64,000 nt of DNA, taken from Pseudomonadales bacterium. GTDB lineage: Bacteria > Pseudomonadota > Gammaproteobacteria > Pseudomonadales > Azotimanducaceae. Within the stretch, counting starts at the first letter, position 1, and each line of letters begins with the position of its first letter. Of the stretch, positions 49,826 to 60,022 are shown in pieces. The stretch lies in NCBI GenBank assembly GCA_023300545.1, contig JALZVT010000031.1, forward strand, positions 34,886 to 98,885. The letters are read 5' to 3'. Under the pieces are notes generated by a model. The model saw only the letters and a program-made list of their open reading frames with translations, was not told the DNA's origin and ran no database searches. Position numbers and translations under genes: made by a program.

Positions 49826-50470
49826 CTAAACGTCGCGCAGAAAGGTCCAGGGCCGGCGTTGCTTATAGCTACCCTCAAACGTTTTGATCGACTCTGCCTG
49901 CGCAAGCGTTGCGCCAATCTCATCCAGCCCATTTAACAGGCTGTGCTTCCGCTGCTCGGTAATGTCAAAACCGTATACAGCATCTCCTGAGCTCACGGTT
50001 TGCGCAGCGAGGTCAACGGCAACCTGTACATCCTCACCTGCCAAAGCGCGATCAAACAATGCAACGACTTCAGCCTCTGCTAGCACGATTGGCAGCACGC
50101 CATTCTTAAAGCAGTTATTCGAGAAGATGTCTGCAAAGCTTGGCGCAATAACGCAGCGAAAGCCAAACTCAGAAAGCGCCCAAACCGCGTGTTCACGTGA
50201 CGAACCACAGCCAAAATTTTCGCGTGCAAGCAAAACGCTCGCCCCTTGATAACGCGGCACGTTCAAAATGAAGTCGCTATTAATCTCGCGATCGTTGGGG
50301 GTTTTGCCCATGTCGCCTTCGTCGTGATAGCGCCAGGCATCAAACAGATTATCGCCAAAGCCCGTACGCCGTATCGACTTCAGAAATTGCTTTGGAATGA
50401 TCTGATCGGTATCGACGTTTGCCCGATCGAGCGGTACGGCAAGGCCTGTGTGGGTGGTAAACGGTGTCAT
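49826..50470 (-). CDS. leuD: 3-isopropylmalate dehydratase small subunit
   Basis: Partner of LeuC. In 214 residues: [30 protein letters not shown], and the substrate loop [17 protein letters not shown]. Its ATG overlaps the leuC stop by 4 nt. Confidence 0.97.
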   Translation of the reverse strand: MTPFTTHTGLAVPLDRANVDTDQIIPKQFLKSIRRTGFGDNLFDAWRYHDEGDMGKTPNDREINSDFILNVPRYQGASVLLARENFGCGSSREHAVWALSEFGFRCVIAPSFADIFSNNCFKNGVLPIVLAEAEVVALFDRALAGEDVQVAVDLAAQTVSSGDAVYGFDITEQRKHSLLNGLDEIGATLAQAESIKTFEGSYKQRRPWTFLRDV

Positions 50471-51873
50471 ACAAACTCCCTGCTATCGACAAAGTGACCG
50501 GCTATTGCGGCAGCGGCCGCGGTGGCTGGACTCACAAGGTGCGTTCGGCCGTTGTGGCCTTGGCGGCCTTCGAAGTTTCGGTTGGAGGTGCTTGCGCAGT
50601 GCTCACCGGGCTGCAGCTTGTCAGCGTTCATGGCAAGACACATTGAGCAACCCGGCGCGCGCCACTCAAAGCCGGCATCAACCAGAATTTGCGCCAGACC
50701 TTCTTCTTCAGCCTGAGCTTTAACCAGCCCAGACCCCGGTACAACCATTGCCTGGGTGATCGAACTGGCGACCTTGCGGCCTTTGGCAACCTGAGCGGCG
50801 ACTCGAATGTCTTCAATGCGCGCGTTGGTACAACTACCAATAAATATACGGTCCAACTCGATGCTGGTCATCTTCTGGCCCGGCTGCAAATCCATGTAGG
50901 TACAGGCGTTGCGAATGCCTTCTTCTTTGGCGCCAACTGGCTCGGGCACTACACCGTCGATAGCGACAACCATTTCCGGCGACGTGCCCCAGGAGACCTG
51001 CGGAGCCATGTTGGTCACGTCGATGCTGTGCTGGGTATCAAATACGGCGTCTGCATCGCTGTGCAGAGTTCGCCAGTAAGCGAGCGCCTGATCCCAAAGT
51101 TCACCCGAAGGCGCCAAGGGTCGGCCTTTGACATAGGCGGCGGTCACGTCATCAAATGCCACTAAACCCGCGCGTGCGCCCGCCTCAATGGCCATGTTGC
51201 AAACGGTCATGCGCCCTTCCATAGACAGGTTTCGAATCGCTTCCCCCATGAACTCAATGGTGTGTCCGGTTGCACCCGCGGTGCCCAGTTCACCAATAAT
51301 TTTTAACACGAGGTCTTTCGCGTACACGCCGTGCCCCAATTCACCACTGATACGCACGGCCAAATTCTTGGTCTTACGTTGCAGCAGACATTGTGACGCT
51401 AGAACGTGCTCAACTTCAGAGGTGCCTATGCCCTGGGCCAAAGCCGCAAACGCGCCGTGAGTTGAGGTGTGCGAATCCCCGCACACGATGGTCATGCCAG
51501 GCAGCGTTGCGCCCTGCTCTGGTCCCATCACATGAACGATGCCCTGGCGCTTGTCATGAATGTCGTACTGTTCAATGTTAAATGCCCGGCAGTTGTCATC
51601 CAGCGTTGACACCTGAGTGCGCGCGATCAGATCAGTAATCCCCGCGATGCCGGTCTCGCGCTCTTTAGGGTCCGTAGGCACGTTGTGATCCGGGGTTGCC
51701 AGATTACCGGCTATCCGCCACACAGAACGATCAGCCAGCCGCAGCCCTTCGAAAGCCTGGGGTGACGTCACCTCGTGCAGCAACTGTTGATCGATGTACA
51801 GCAGCGCGCTGCCGTCCTCCTGTTCAGTAACCAGATGGTCTTGCCAGATTTTGTCGTAAAGCGTTTGGGCCAC
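50467..51873 (-). CDS. leuC: 3-isopropylmalate dehydratase large subunit
   Basis: Aconitase-family [4Fe-4S] enzyme isomerising isopropylmalate. The 468-residue protein carries the cluster cysteines in [13 protein letters not shown] and [11 protein letters not shown], and [18 protein letters not shown]. The start is GTG 51873 with GGAGAG about 9 nt upstream. It leads the leuC-leuD-leuB-asd operon and is divergent from a LysR regulator that may control it. Confidence 0.97.
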   Translation of the reverse strand: MAQTLYDKIWQDHLVTEQEDGSALLYIDQQLLHEVTSPQAFEGLRLADRSVWRIAGNLATPDHNVPTDPKERETGIAGITDLIARTQVSTLDDNCRAFNIEQYDIHDKRQGIVHVMGPEQGATLPGMTIVCGDSHTSTHGAFAALAQGIGTSEVEHVLASQCLLQRKTKNLAVRISGELGHGVYAKDLVLKIIGELGTAGATGHTIEFMGEAIRNLSMEGRMTVCNMAIEAGARAGLVAFDDVTAAYVKGRPLAPSGELWDQALAYWRTLHSDADAVFDTQHSIDVTNMAPQVSWGTSPEMVVAIDGVVPEPVGAKEEGIRNACTYMDLQPGQKMTSIELDRIFIGSCTNARIEDIRVAAQVAKGRKVASSITQAMVVPGSGLVKAQAEEEGLAQILVDAGFEWRAPGCSMCLAMNADKLQPGEHCASTSNRNFEGRQGHNGRTHLVSPATAAAAAIAGHFVDSREFV

Positions 51874-52017
51874 GGGTGAAGGCTCTCCAAGTCAGGGCGT
51901 GAGTTAGACCGCGATGCTAGGCCTGACCATCGAATAACACAAATTCATTGTTTTTATGATTAAGATAACCTATCGGAATACAGATTCGGAATAGCAGTCC
52001 CACCAGGAGTCATGACT
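51874..52017. promoter_or_regulatory. Divergent control region between leuC and the LysR gene
   Basis: A 144-nt divergent region. It contains an interrupted inverted repeat TCAT-N7-ATGA (TTCATTGTTTTTATGAT, near 51945-51961), which resembles a LysR-type T-N11-A site, and a direct repeat of TCGGAATA (about 51973-51980 and 51986-51993). These are plausible binding sites only by position and shape. Confidence 0.45.
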
Positions 52018-52902
52018 ATGGACCCGCAACAGTTACGCGCCTTCCTTGTCGTCAGTGAGCATGAATCGTTCAGCACGGCCGCACAGGCACTGGCGATCAC
52101 CCAGCCGGCGATCAGTAAACGCATCGCAGCACTCGAGGCTGATCTCGATGTGCGCCTGTTTGATCGGCTCGGTCGACAGGTTCGCCTTACCGAGGCGGGC
52201 ACGCTGCTGCGCCCCCAGGCTGAGGATATTCTCCAGCGTATGACCGATGTTCGGCAATCACTGTCGGTCGAGCCAGAAACCGTGAGCGGTGTACTCCGAC
52301 TGACCACCTCACACCACATCGGCTTGCATCGGCTCGCGCCCGTATTGCGGTTGTTTCGCCAGCGCTTTGCCAGCGTCCAGCTCGACATTCGCTTCGAAGA
52401 CTCTGAAGTGGGTTATCAGCGCGTCCGTCAGGGCACAGGTGAGTTGGCGGTGGTTACGCTTGATCCCCAAGGCCAGGCTGATCTAACCAGTGAAGTGCTA
52501 TGGCATGACCCACTGCGATTCATTCAGGCTGCTGACGAACACACGAGCAGCGCCACTCGCCGCACCACGCTGGAAAAACTGGCAAAGCAGCCCGCGATAT
52601 TGCCCGGGCCGGGCACCTACACCGGCAAGCTCATCAACGAGATGTTTGCCCGCGCCAATCTACGCCCGCTGATTGCGATGCAGACCAACTATCTGGAGAC
52701 CATTCGCATGCTGGTCGCTGCAGGCTACGGCTGGAGCGCACTGCCAGAAACTATGCTCGCGGATGATCTGCACGTGCTGAGTGGGAAATCGCTGGCAGCT
52801 CCGGCGCGACAACTGGGTCTAGTGACCCACCCCAGGCACACCGCCTCCGCGGCGGCAAATGCGTTTATAAGTGTTGTCCGTGAGTTCGCAGATGCTCGAT
52901 AG
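52018..52902 (+). CDS. LysR-family transcriptional regulator
   Basis: A 294-residue LysR regulator: N-terminal winged helix-turn-helix (LRAFLVVSEHESFSTAAQAL, then TQPAISKRIAALEADL), and a C-terminal effector-binding domain. ATG 52018 is preferred to ATG 52012 because AGGAG then sits 8 nt upstream instead of 2. It is divergent from leuC, as in Pseudomonas, and is probably a regulator of leucine synthesis. The effector is unknown. A palindromic repeat follows 11 nt after the stop. Confidence 0.9.
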   Translation: MDPQQLRAFLVVSEHESFSTAAQALAITQPAISKRIAALEADLDVRLFDRLGRQVRLTEAGTLLRPQAEDILQRMTDVRQSLSVEPETVSGVLRLTTSHHIGLHRLAPVLRLFRQRFASVQLDIRFEDSEVGYQRVRQGTGELAVVTLDPQGQADLTSEVLWHDPLRFIQAADEHTSSATRRTTLEKLAKQPAILPGPGTYTGKLINEMFARANLRPLIAMQTNYLETIRMLVAAGYGWSALPETMLADDLHVLSGKSLAAPARQLGLVTHPRHTASAAANAFISVVREFADAR

Positions 52903-52913
52903 CGGTTATTGGT

Positions 52914-52937
52914 GGGGTCAGATTTAAATCTGACCCC
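52914..52937. repeat. GGGGTCAGA palindromic repeat, copy C
   Basis: 24-nt perfect palindrome with arms GGGGTCAGATTT and AAATCTGACCCC, between the convergent LysR gene and aroC. The outer ten bases of each arm equal copies A and B except at one position. Confidence 0.85.
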
Positions 52938-52952
52938 TGGTTTCTGGCTCCC

Positions 52953-54038
52953 CTATCCCTCCGGTCGGCTCCCCGCCTGATCCGGGTTCTGCGCGCGTTG
53001 ACGCATGGCGTGATCCATCAATACCAAAGCCAACATCGCCTCCGCGATCGGCGTGGCTCTGATACCCACGCAAGGGTCATGCCGACCTTTGGTCACTACC
53101 TCAACTTCGTTGCCGTCACGGTCGACGCTTTTGCCCGGTATGGTCAAACTCGAAGTCGGCTTCAACGCAAGTCGGGCCATTATCGATTGCCCAGACGAAA
53201 TGCCGCCCAGTATTCCGCCCGCATGATTACTCAGGAAACCATCTGCATTCATTTCGTCGCGATGCTCGCTGCCACGCTGGGCGACCACGTCAAAGCCATC
53301 ACCAAGTGCGACACCTTTGACGGCGTTAATACCCATCAACGCACCGGCAATATCAGCATCCAACTTCGAGAACACTGGCTCGCCCCAACCCGCAGGAACG
53401 CCCTCTGCCACCACGGCGATCTCGGCACCAATAGAATCGCCGGCTCGCCTTAGCTCATCAATGAGCGCCGCGATCTGCGGCACCAGAGCCGCGTCCGGGC
53501 AAAAGAAATCGTTGTTGGCCACCTCACTCCAGTCGAGCGTCGCCGCTTCTAGAGCGCCAATTCGGACCAGGCCACCATAAATATTCACGCCCCAGGTGTC
53601 GCGCAAATACTTCTTGGCAATACCTGCCGCGGCCACTCGCATCGCGGTCTCGCGAGCAGAAGAACGACCACCGCCACGATAATCCCTGATCCCATATTTT
53701 TGCTGGTAGGTGAAATCGGCGTGCGCGGGTCGAAATTGGTTCTTTACCTCGCCGTAGTCTCGGCTGCGTTGATCCATATTAGTAATCTGCAGCGCAATCG
53801 GCGTACCCGTCGTGACCCCTTCAAAAACACCAGACAGAATCTCGACCTGATCAGGTTCTCGCCTCTGGGTGGTGTACTTGGACTGCCCCGGTCGTCTGCG
53901 GTCGAGGTCGCCCTGCAGATCCGCGGCGGCTAGCGGCAGACCCGCGGGACAGCCATCAACAATCGCACCTAGCGCAGGCCCATGGCTCTCGCCATAGGTT
54001 GTTACAACAAACGCATCACCAAAACTGTTACCGGCCAC
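52953..54038 (-). CDS. aroC: Chorismate synthase
   Basis: Last step of the shikimate pathway, using reduced FMN. The 361-residue enzyme has [39 protein letters not shown] in slightly varied form, and [24 protein letters not shown] 54038 (then AGNSFGDAF) is chosen because GGAAG lies 6 nt upstream and it matches the family N-terminus; the TTG at 54056 does not. It follows prmB after 80 nt. Confidence 0.96.
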   Translation of the reverse strand: MAGNSFGDAFVVTTYGESHGPALGAIVDGCPAGLPLAAADLQGDLDRRRPGQSKYTTQRREPDQVEILSGVFEGVTTGTPIALQITNMDQRSRDYGEVKNQFRPAHADFTYQQKYGIRDYRGGGRSSARETAMRVAAAGIAKKYLRDTWGVNIYGGLVRIGALEAATLDWSEVANNDFFCPDAALVPQIAALIDELRRAGDSIGAEIAVVAEGVPAGWGEPVFSKLDADIAGALMGINAVKGVALGDGFDVVAQRGSEHRDEMNADGFLSNHAGGILGGISSGQSIMARLALKPTSSLTIPGKSVDRDGNEVEVVTKGRHDPCVGIRATPIAEAMLALVLMDHAMRQRAQNPDQAGSRPEG

Positions 54039-54118
54039 TGCGAGCTTCCACCCCAAAACTAGTTAAAAAAACAACAGGCATCAAACGCGCCATCAACATC
54101 GCCACCACCGTACCCGCT

Positions 54119-55000
54119 TTAAGGCCGCGACAGCACGACAGTATGTTCAGCCACCAAAGCTTCATCAAGCACCAGTATGCCCTCGCCACCTAACTCAAGC
54201 TCAGGCCAAAGAAAGGGCACCTCTGGCCATTGGGCTTCAACGACGTCGGCCCACTGCCCTACTTCTACAACCAGCAAGCCATCAGGTGCGAGAAACCGCG
54301 TGGCGCCTGCAAATATCCCAGCCACCAAATCCATTCCGGTGACGCCGCCGTCATAGGCAAGCTCAGGCTCGTGCATAAACTCCTGTGGGCGAGCCTGGCT
54401 CTCGGCGCTTGGCACATAGGGCGGATTACTCACGATAAGGTCGTAGGTGCCGGCAAGTGGCGCATACAGACTTCCCGCAAACGCACGCACCCTGTCATTC
54501 AATTCATGCAGCTCAATGTTCTGCTCACTCAGAGCCACCGCAACGGGATCGAGGTCGACAAGATCCACTCGAGCAGACTCAAAGCGCAGCGCACAACTAA
54601 TGCCAATACAGCCACCCCCACTGCAAAGATCGAGCACTCGGCGCGGCTCTTGCTTTAGCCAGGGCTGAAACGACTGGGCAATGAGCTCTGCAATGGGCGA
54701 GCGTGGAATCATAACGTTAGGCGCTACTGCAAATCGGTGCCCAGCAAACTGCGCATAACCAAGCAACATGGGTACCGGGATACGCTCATCGATACGGCGC
54801 TGAACCAACCCAGCAAACGCCGCACTCTGCGCATCGGTAAGTTCCCGATCAAGCATCGACTCGTCGTCGGGCCAATCAAGGCAGCCTAGCGCCAGTGCAA
54901 CCGCCTCGTCCCAGGCATTGTCGGTACCATGCCCAAACGTGAGCGGTGCGGAGTCTAACTGTTGTGCTGCAACGCTAAGGCAGGTTCGTAGCGTGGTCAC
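54119..55000 (-). CDS. prmB: Ribosomal protein L3 N5-glutamine methyltransferase
   Basis: Methylates a glutamine of ribosomal protein uL3. The 293-residue protein has the HemK-like helical N-domain, the SAM site VLDLCSGGGCIGISCAL and the glutamine-recognition motif SNPPYVP. Position next to aroC is typical of PrmB rather than PrmC. The start is GTG 55000, overlapping the DUF4892 stop by 4 nt. Confidence 0.94.
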   Translation of the reverse strand: MTTLRTCLSVAAQQLDSAPLTFGHGTDNAWDEAVALALGCLDWPDDESMLDRELTDAQSAAFAGLVQRRIDERIPVPMLLGYAQFAGHRFAVAPNVMIPRSPIAELIAQSFQPWLKQEPRRVLDLCSGGGCIGISCALRFESARVDLVDLDPVAVALSEQNIELHELNDRVRAFAGSLYAPLAGTYDLIVSNPPYVPSAESQARPQEFMHEPELAYDGGVTGMDLVAGIFAGATRFLAPDGLLVVEVGQWADVVEAQWPEVPFLWPELELGGEGILVLDEALVAEHTVVLSRP

Positions 55001-56031
55001 TCGCGCAACAAGCGCGAGGGCACGACCAATTCAATACGGTTAAAAGCACCCGCCGCGGGCAACAACGGCCCAGCGCCAAACGAACCAAATGCGAGCAGCG
55101 CTGGCCGCTGCCGATTCTTGGACTCTTCCGCGACACCCGCAACGGATGCAGTGGCCAGCCCGGCTTTCAGCGCCGTCACCGCAGCCTCAGCACAGCGCTC
55201 ACTGGCCGCCAACAGGTTCTCAACGGTTTCTTCTGTCGACACTTCGGCAGCTCTTGCGCCACGTTCTTTGCGGTTTCCGCCGATAATGCGTGAACGGCCA
55301 CCCGGATACAGATGACAAACGGCGTAGATTTCTCCGGCAGTAACGCCCGCTAAGCTACGCCCAATGCTTTCGAGCTCTTTCGTGGCCCCGGCGTCGAGCT
55401 CCCCATTTAGCCCGGGAACAACATTTAGGCGCGCGACACCGGTTGCAGCGAGCGCGGCAACCACATTGGTTTTTCGGTCGCCAATTGTTGCAGCACTGGC
55501 AAAGCCAGTAACATCGGCTATTTGCTCATAAAGCGCGTGCACACGCCGATTGCCACGGCGCACCACATAGAGCACGTGCAAAACGCCAGATGCATCGCGC
55601 ACAACGCGATAATGCTGGTAGCGGCTGGGGCCATAGATCAGCGCCTCGCCAAACACCAACGTCGACCAGACGTTACTGCGCCCGCAATCTGCGCCTTCAC
55701 ATTCAAACAGCGTCTCACCCGGCAATTGCGCAGCCACATCAGTAAACACCTTTTCCGGCAGCGCGTCTTTTGGCCATTGCCAAAGACGGCGCGATCGAGC
55801 ACCACTCACCACTCGTTCGTTTTTGATCAGCAGCTCGCGGCCTGTTTTCTCGGCGCTGCTTAGCACTACTGAATAGCCGGCGACCGTATCGTCGATGGCT
55901 GCGAGAACCACGGCTGAAGACCCAACCTGAACCTCAAGTGGGGTTGTAGGGCTCGGCGTATCAGCGGCCTGCGCGCTAACGCCGCATAACGCTGCGAGTA
56001 ACAACAACAGGAATTTTTTCCGCAAGTTCAT
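54997..56031 (-). CDS. DUF4892 domain exported protein
   Basis: A 344-residue protein with a Sec signal peptide (MNLRKKFLLLLLAALCGVSAQA, cleavage after AQA). The mature part carries the DUF4892 signature FECEGADCGRSNVWST ... LIYGPSRYQHY, with two cysteines that could form a disulfide, and a C-terminal region resembling OmpA-like segments weakly. ATG 56031 is chosen for its AAGGA 5 nt upstream. It lies 7 nt after gpsA and is coupled to prmB. Function unknown. Confidence 0.85.
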   Translation of the reverse strand: MNLRKKFLLLLLAALCGVSAQAADTPSPTTPLEVQVGSSAVVLAAIDDTVAGYSVVLSSAEKTGRELLIKNERVVSGARSRRLWQWPKDALPEKVFTDVAAQLPGETLFECEGADCGRSNVWSTLVFGEALIYGPSRYQHYRVVRDASGVLHVLYVVRRGNRRVHALYEQIADVTGFASAATIGDRKTNVVAALAATGVARLNVVPGLNGELDAGATKELESIGRSLAGVTAGEIYAVCHLYPGGRSRIIGGNRKERGARAAEVSTEETVENLLAASERCAEAAVTALKAGLATASVAGVAEESKNRQRPALLAFGSFGAGPLLPAAGAFNRIELVVPSRLLRE

Positions 56032-56038
56032 TTCTTCC

Positions 56039-57049
56039 TTAAGCCATAGGCCGGGCAAACTCAACATCATTACCTTGCTCGCTGCCCATAAGACTGCCGA
56101 TCACGGTAGTTATGGGCTGATCTTCAAAGACAACCGCATAGAGCGCATTTACTAGCGGCATATACACTCCGAGTTCATCGCTCTTGGCTTTAACGACTCG
56201 CAGTGTGTTGACACCTTCCGCTAGTTTTCCCAAAGCCTGAACCGACTCATCCAGCGTATTGCCTTCAGCAAGCTTGGCGCCCAACTGGAAGTTACGGCTG
56301 AGCGGAGAGGTGCATGTGGCCATAAGATCGCCAACACCGGCTAGGCCAAGAAACGTAAACGGGTCTGCACCCATTGAAACCGCAAAACGGGACATTTCAG
56401 CCAGACTGCGTGTAACCAGCATCGACACCGTGTTTTGCCCAACTTTAAGACCTGCGGCCAAACCGCACACAATGGCATAAATATTTTTGAGACTGCCGGC
56501 AAGCTCGACGCCAAATGGATCGGAGCTTGCATACACCCGAAAGGTTTCGCTATGCAGCAAGGTCTGCGCACGCTCACACAGTTGCGCACTTTCGCTAGCC
56601 ACAACTGTGCCCGTGTAATGCCCCGCTGCCATCTCTTCGGCAAGGTTTGGCCCGCTGATCGCGCCAACCGCACCGCAGTTTGTCTCTGCAGCAATGATCT
56701 GACTCATCAATACAAAGCCATCACCTTCAATGCCCTTGGTACCGCTCACAATCATGTCACTTTCTGTCACATGCGGGGCCAGACTGCGGGTAACCGCGCG
56801 GAATGAGGCGCTGGGAACGGTCACGATTATTAGTTTTCGCCCCGTCGCCGCCCACGCGATGTCGGTTGTTGGAATCACGCGCTCATTGAGCTGATGACCC
56901 GGTAGGTAACGTCGATTTTCGCGATGTGTGAGCGTGTCTTGCACTTGAGACTCATCACGCATCCACAGCGCCACATCTGCACCGCTCGCAGCGGCAATAT
57001 TGGCAACGGCGGTACCAAAGTTACCGCCGCCTATAACCGCAACTGTCAG
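56039..57049 (-). CDS. gpsA: Glycerol-3-phosphate dehydrogenase [NAD(P)+], probable CTG start
   Basis: Makes sn-glycerol 3-phosphate for phospholipid synthesis. The first conventional start (GTG 56974) would leave 311 residues and lack the nucleotide-binding fold. The in-frame codons upstream encode [19 protein letters not shown], the essential GxGxxG site, so translation must begin earlier. No ATG, GTG or TTG is available there. CTG 57047-57049 has AGGAG exactly 7 nt upstream and overlaps the htpG stop as CTGA, giving 336 residues (E. coli 339). The catalytic Lys is in [12 protein letters not shown]. It is coupled to htpG. Confidence 0.93.
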   Translation of the reverse strand: MTVAVIGGGNFGTAVANIAAASGADVALWMRDESQVQDTLTHRENRRYLPGHQLNERVIPTTDIAWAATGRKLIIVTVPSASFRAVTRSLAPHVTESDMIVSGTKGIEGDGFVLMSQIIAAETNCGAVGAISGPNLAEEMAAGHYTGTVVASESAQLCERAQTLLHSETFRVYASSDPFGVELAGSLKNIYAIVCGLAAGLKVGQNTVSMLVTRSLAEMSRFAVSMGADPFTFLGLAGVGDLMATCTSPLSRNFQLGAKLAEGNTLDESVQALGKLAEGVNTLRVVKAKSDELGVYMPLVNALYAVVFEDQPITTVIGSLMGSEQGNDVEFARPMA

Positions 57050-58992
57050 CTTGCGTCTCCTAACAACTCAAGCAGCAGCGCATTTAACCGAGTGGAGTAA
57101 GCACCCGGATCACCCAGCGCGTTACCGTCCGCGAGCGTCGCTTGATCAAGCAGAATCAGCGCCAGGTCTTTAAACCGATCTTCGTCTGCCTCACTGTCTA
57201 AGCGCATCACGAGCGGATGCTCAGCGTTGAATTCGAAGATGGGACGAGACGCCGGAACCGCCTGGCCCGAGGCTTCCATAATACGGCGCATCTGCGCGCC
57301 CATGTCGTCCGCACTCAGCACCAGACACCCTGGCGAATCGGTCAAACGGCGTGACGCCTTGACGTTTTCAACCCGATCATCAAGCGCTGTCTTTATGCGT
57401 TCAGCCAGATCTTTGTGCGCATCATCGTCGACATCGTCCTTATCAGAGTCAGGCAGATCGATATCACCGCGAACAACATCCTGGAACTGCTTGCCGTCAA
57501 ACTCGGTCAGCGAGCCCATCAACCATTCGTCAACACGATCAAACATCAGCAGCACTTCGATGCCTTCTTTTTTCAAGGCTTCGAGATGTGGCGAACCCGC
57601 AGCTGCGGCGTAGCTGTCGGCCGTAACGTAGTAAATCTTCTCCTGACCTTCGTTCATGCGCTCGATATAACCTTCAAGCGTCATGGTTTTTTCAGGAGCG
57701 TCTGACCCGTCGTTGACCGTTTCGGTGGACGCAAAACGCAGCAGCTTCGAGATGGCTTCACGGTTCGCAAAGTCTTCTCCGGCGCCTTCTTTCAGAACTT
57801 CACCAAATTCGTTCCAGAAGGTCTGGAAGTTTTCTGGCTCTTTCCTTGCCATGTCATCGAGCATTTTCAACACGCGCTTTGTGAGCGCGTTACGAATGCT
57901 ATCAACGCGATCGTCCTGCTGAAGAATCTCCCGCGATACGTTAAGCGGCAGATCGTTTGAGTCGACAATGCCTTTCACAAAGCGCAGATAGATGGGCAGG
58001 AAGCTCTCGGCTTCGTCCATGATGAAAACGCGCTGAACGTAGAGCTTCAGGCCGCGCGGCTGCTCTCGGTTCCACATGTCAAACGGCGCACGCTTGGGCA
58101 GGTAAAGCAGCGAGGTGTACTCGAGCTTGCCTTCAACCCGGTTGTGACTCCACGACAACGAATCTTCGTAGTCGTGCGACAGGTGTTTGTAGAACTCTTG
58201 ATACTCGTCGTCGCTAATGTCTGTACGACCGCGAGTCCAGAGTGCTTTTGCCTGGTTTACCGCTTCAAGCTCGGCTTCTGGCGCTGGCTGCTGCTCTTCA
58301 CCTTCCTCAGCGATGGGTGCTTCGGGCGTGCTGAACATCATCACTGGCACACTGATGTGATCGGAGTATTTGCGCACAATGGAACGCATGCGGAAGTCTT
58401 CCGCAAATTCGAGGGCATCGTCTTTAAGGTGCAACGTGACCTGCGTACCCCGGGGTGCGTTAGCCACATCATCAACGGTGAACTGATCTTCGCCGGCTGA
58501 AGTCCAACGTACGCCAGCGGTTTCGCCTGCGCGGCGCGTAACCACTTCCATTGTGTCAGCGACGATAAAACCGCTGTAAAAACCAACACCAAACTGGCCG
58601 ATCAATTGCGAGTCTTTTGCCTGATCGCCCGTCAGCGACTTCACAAACTCTGCGGTGCCCGAGCGCGCAATGGTGCCCAGGTTTTTGATCACTTCGTCGC
58701 GACTCATGCCAATGCCGTTGTCGCGAATCGACACCTTTTTGCCTTCGGCATCAAAGGTAATCTCAATTCGCAGCTCGGAGTCGTCTTCCAGCAGCTTGGC
58801 GTCTGCAATGCTCTCAAAACGCAGCTTGTCGATAGCGTCGGAGGCATTGGAGATCAGCTCGCGAACAAATATCTCGCGGTTGCTATAAAGGCTATGAATC
58901 ATCAACTGCATGAGTTGCTTGGCTTCGGTTTGAAAGCCAAACGTCTCGCCAGAAGCGTCTGTGCTGTCAGGCTGTTCGGTAGTCTCGCTCAT
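57046..58992 (-). CDS. htpG: Molecular chaperone HtpG (Hsp90)
   Basis: Cytoplasmic Hsp90. The 648-residue protein has the ATPase signature [46 protein letters not shown] and the middle-domain [14 protein letters not shown]. coli HtpG has 624 residues; the N-terminal 18 are extra and acidic. It is driven by a near-perfect sigma-32 promoter 38 nt before the start. It leads an operon with gpsA, the DUF4892 gene and prmB. Confidence 0.97.
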   Translation of the reverse strand: MSETTEQPDSTDASGETFGFQTEAKQLMQLMIHSLYSNREIFVRELISNASDAIDKLRFESIADAKLLEDDSELRIEITFDAEGKKVSIRDNGIGMSRDEVIKNLGTIARSGTAEFVKSLTGDQAKDSQLIGQFGVGFYSGFIVADTMEVVTRRAGETAGVRWTSAGEDQFTVDDVANAPRGTQVTLHLKDDALEFAEDFRMRSIVRKYSDHISVPVMMFSTPEAPIAEEGEEQQPAPEAELEAVNQAKALWTRGRTDISDDEYQEFYKHLSHDYEDSLSWSHNRVEGKLEYTSLLYLPKRAPFDMWNREQPRGLKLYVQRVFIMDEAESFLPIYLRFVKGIVDSNDLPLNVSREILQQDDRVDSIRNALTKRVLKMLDDMARKEPENFQTFWNEFGEVLKEGAGEDFANREAISKLLRFASTETVNDGSDAPEKTMTLEGYIERMNEGQEKIYYVTADSYAAAAGSPHLEALKKEGIEVLLMFDRVDEWLMGSLTEFDGKQFQDVVRGDIDLPDSDKDDVDDDAHKDLAERIKTALDDRVENVKASRRLTDSPGCLVLSADDMGAQMRRIMEASGQAVPASRPIFEFNAEHPLVMRLDSEADEDRFKDLALILLDQATLADGNALGDPGAYSTRLNALLLELLGDAS

Positions 58993-59029
58993 CTTTATCG
59001 TGAACTCTTGAAATGGGTGTTGGAAAGGG

Positions 59030-59057
59030 AGATGGGGATGTTTGGGCCAACTTCAAG
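59030..59057 (-). promoter_or_regulatory. Heat-shock (sigma-32) promoter of htpG
   Basis: On the minus strand CTTGAAG (59051-59057), 13 nt, then CCCCATCT (59030-59037). The consensus is CTTGAAA and CCCCATNT: six of seven and all defined bases match. The start would fall about 30 nt before the htpG ATG. Confidence 0.8.
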
Positions 59058-59104
59058 CCCTATGTCAGGTCGTAATGTCCCGGCAAACAATCAGCCACCG
59101 GGCT

Positions 59105-59128
59105 GGGGAATCGCCGATTGGATTCCCC
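59105..59128 (-). terminator. Hairpin after sucD
   Basis: GGGGAATC and GATTCCCC form a perfect 8-bp stem with an 8-nt loop, beginning 18 nt after the sucD stop. There is no T-run, so it may protect the 3' end or assist Rho. It separates the suc operon from the htpG promoter. Confidence 0.5.
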
Positions 59129-59146
59129 GCTTGCAGGCTAGGGCAA

Positions 59147-60022
59147 TTAGGCCCAGCCGGTCACTTCAGACAGGGCGTCGCCAATATCAGCCAGGCTGTT
59201 CACTGTACGTACACCCGCCGCTTCAAGGGCTGCAAACTTCTCTTTTGCTGTGCCTTTGCCGCCGGCAATAATGGCGCCAGCGTGACCCATGCGCTTACCC
59301 GCTGGCGCCGTAACGCCCGCAATGTATGACACAACCGGCTTGGTGACGTTAGCTTTGATGAAGTCTGCTGCTTCTTCTTCAGCTGTACCGCCGATCTCAC
59401 CGACCATCACAATCGCCTCAGTCGCAGGATCGTCCTGGAACAGACTAAGAATGTCGATAAAGTGACTGCCCGGGATCGGATCGCCGCCAATGCCCACGCA
59501 GGTGCTCTGACCGTAACCACGATCGGTCGTTTGCTTAACGGCCTCATAGGTCAAAGTACCGGAACGGGAAACGACACCTACTTTGCCCGGCAGATGAATT
59601 TCACCCGGCATAATGCCGATCTTGCATTCACCCGGCGTGATAACACCTGGGCAGTTAGGACCGATCAAACGAATATCGGTACCATCGAGAATCGCTTTAA
59701 CATCGAGCATGTCCAGAGTAGGAATGCCTTCGGTGATGCAAACGATCAACTCAATGCCGTTGTCTGCCGCTTCAAGAATGGAGTCTTTGCAGAACGCGGC
59801 TGGCACGTAAATAACCGATGCCGTAGCCCCTGTTTCTTTTACCGCCTGCTCTACCGTGTCAAAGATCGGCAGGTCAAGGTGGGTACCACCGCCTTTACCC
59901 GGCGTAACGCCACCCATCAGTTTGGTGCCATATGCAATGGCCTGCTCGCTGTGCAGAGTGCCCTGCGAACCCGTGAAACCCTGGCAGATTACCTTGGTGT
60001 TCTTGTCGATTAATACGCTCAT
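59147..60022 (-). CDS. sucD: Succinyl-CoA ligase alpha subunit
   Basis: Together with SucC converts succinyl-CoA to succinate with formation of a nucleoside triphosphate in the TCA cycle. The 291-residue subunit has the CoA-binding [29 protein letters not shown], and the phospho-His in [15 protein letters not shown]. Start overlaps the sucC stop by 4 nt. Confidence 0.97.
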   Translation of the reverse strand: MSVLIDKNTKVICQGFTGSQGTLHSEQAIAYGTKLMGGVTPGKGGGTHLDLPIFDTVEQAVKETGATASVIYVPAAFCKDSILEAADNGIELIVCITEGIPTLDMLDVKAILDGTDIRLIGPNCPGVITPGECKIGIMPGEIHLPGKVGVVSRSGTLTYEAVKQTTDRGYGQSTCVGIGGDPIPGSHFIDILSLFQDDPATEAIVMVGEIGGTAEEEAADFIKANVTKPVVSYIAGVTAPAGKRMGHAGAIIAGGKGTAKEKFAALEAAGVRTVNSLADIGDALSEVTGWA

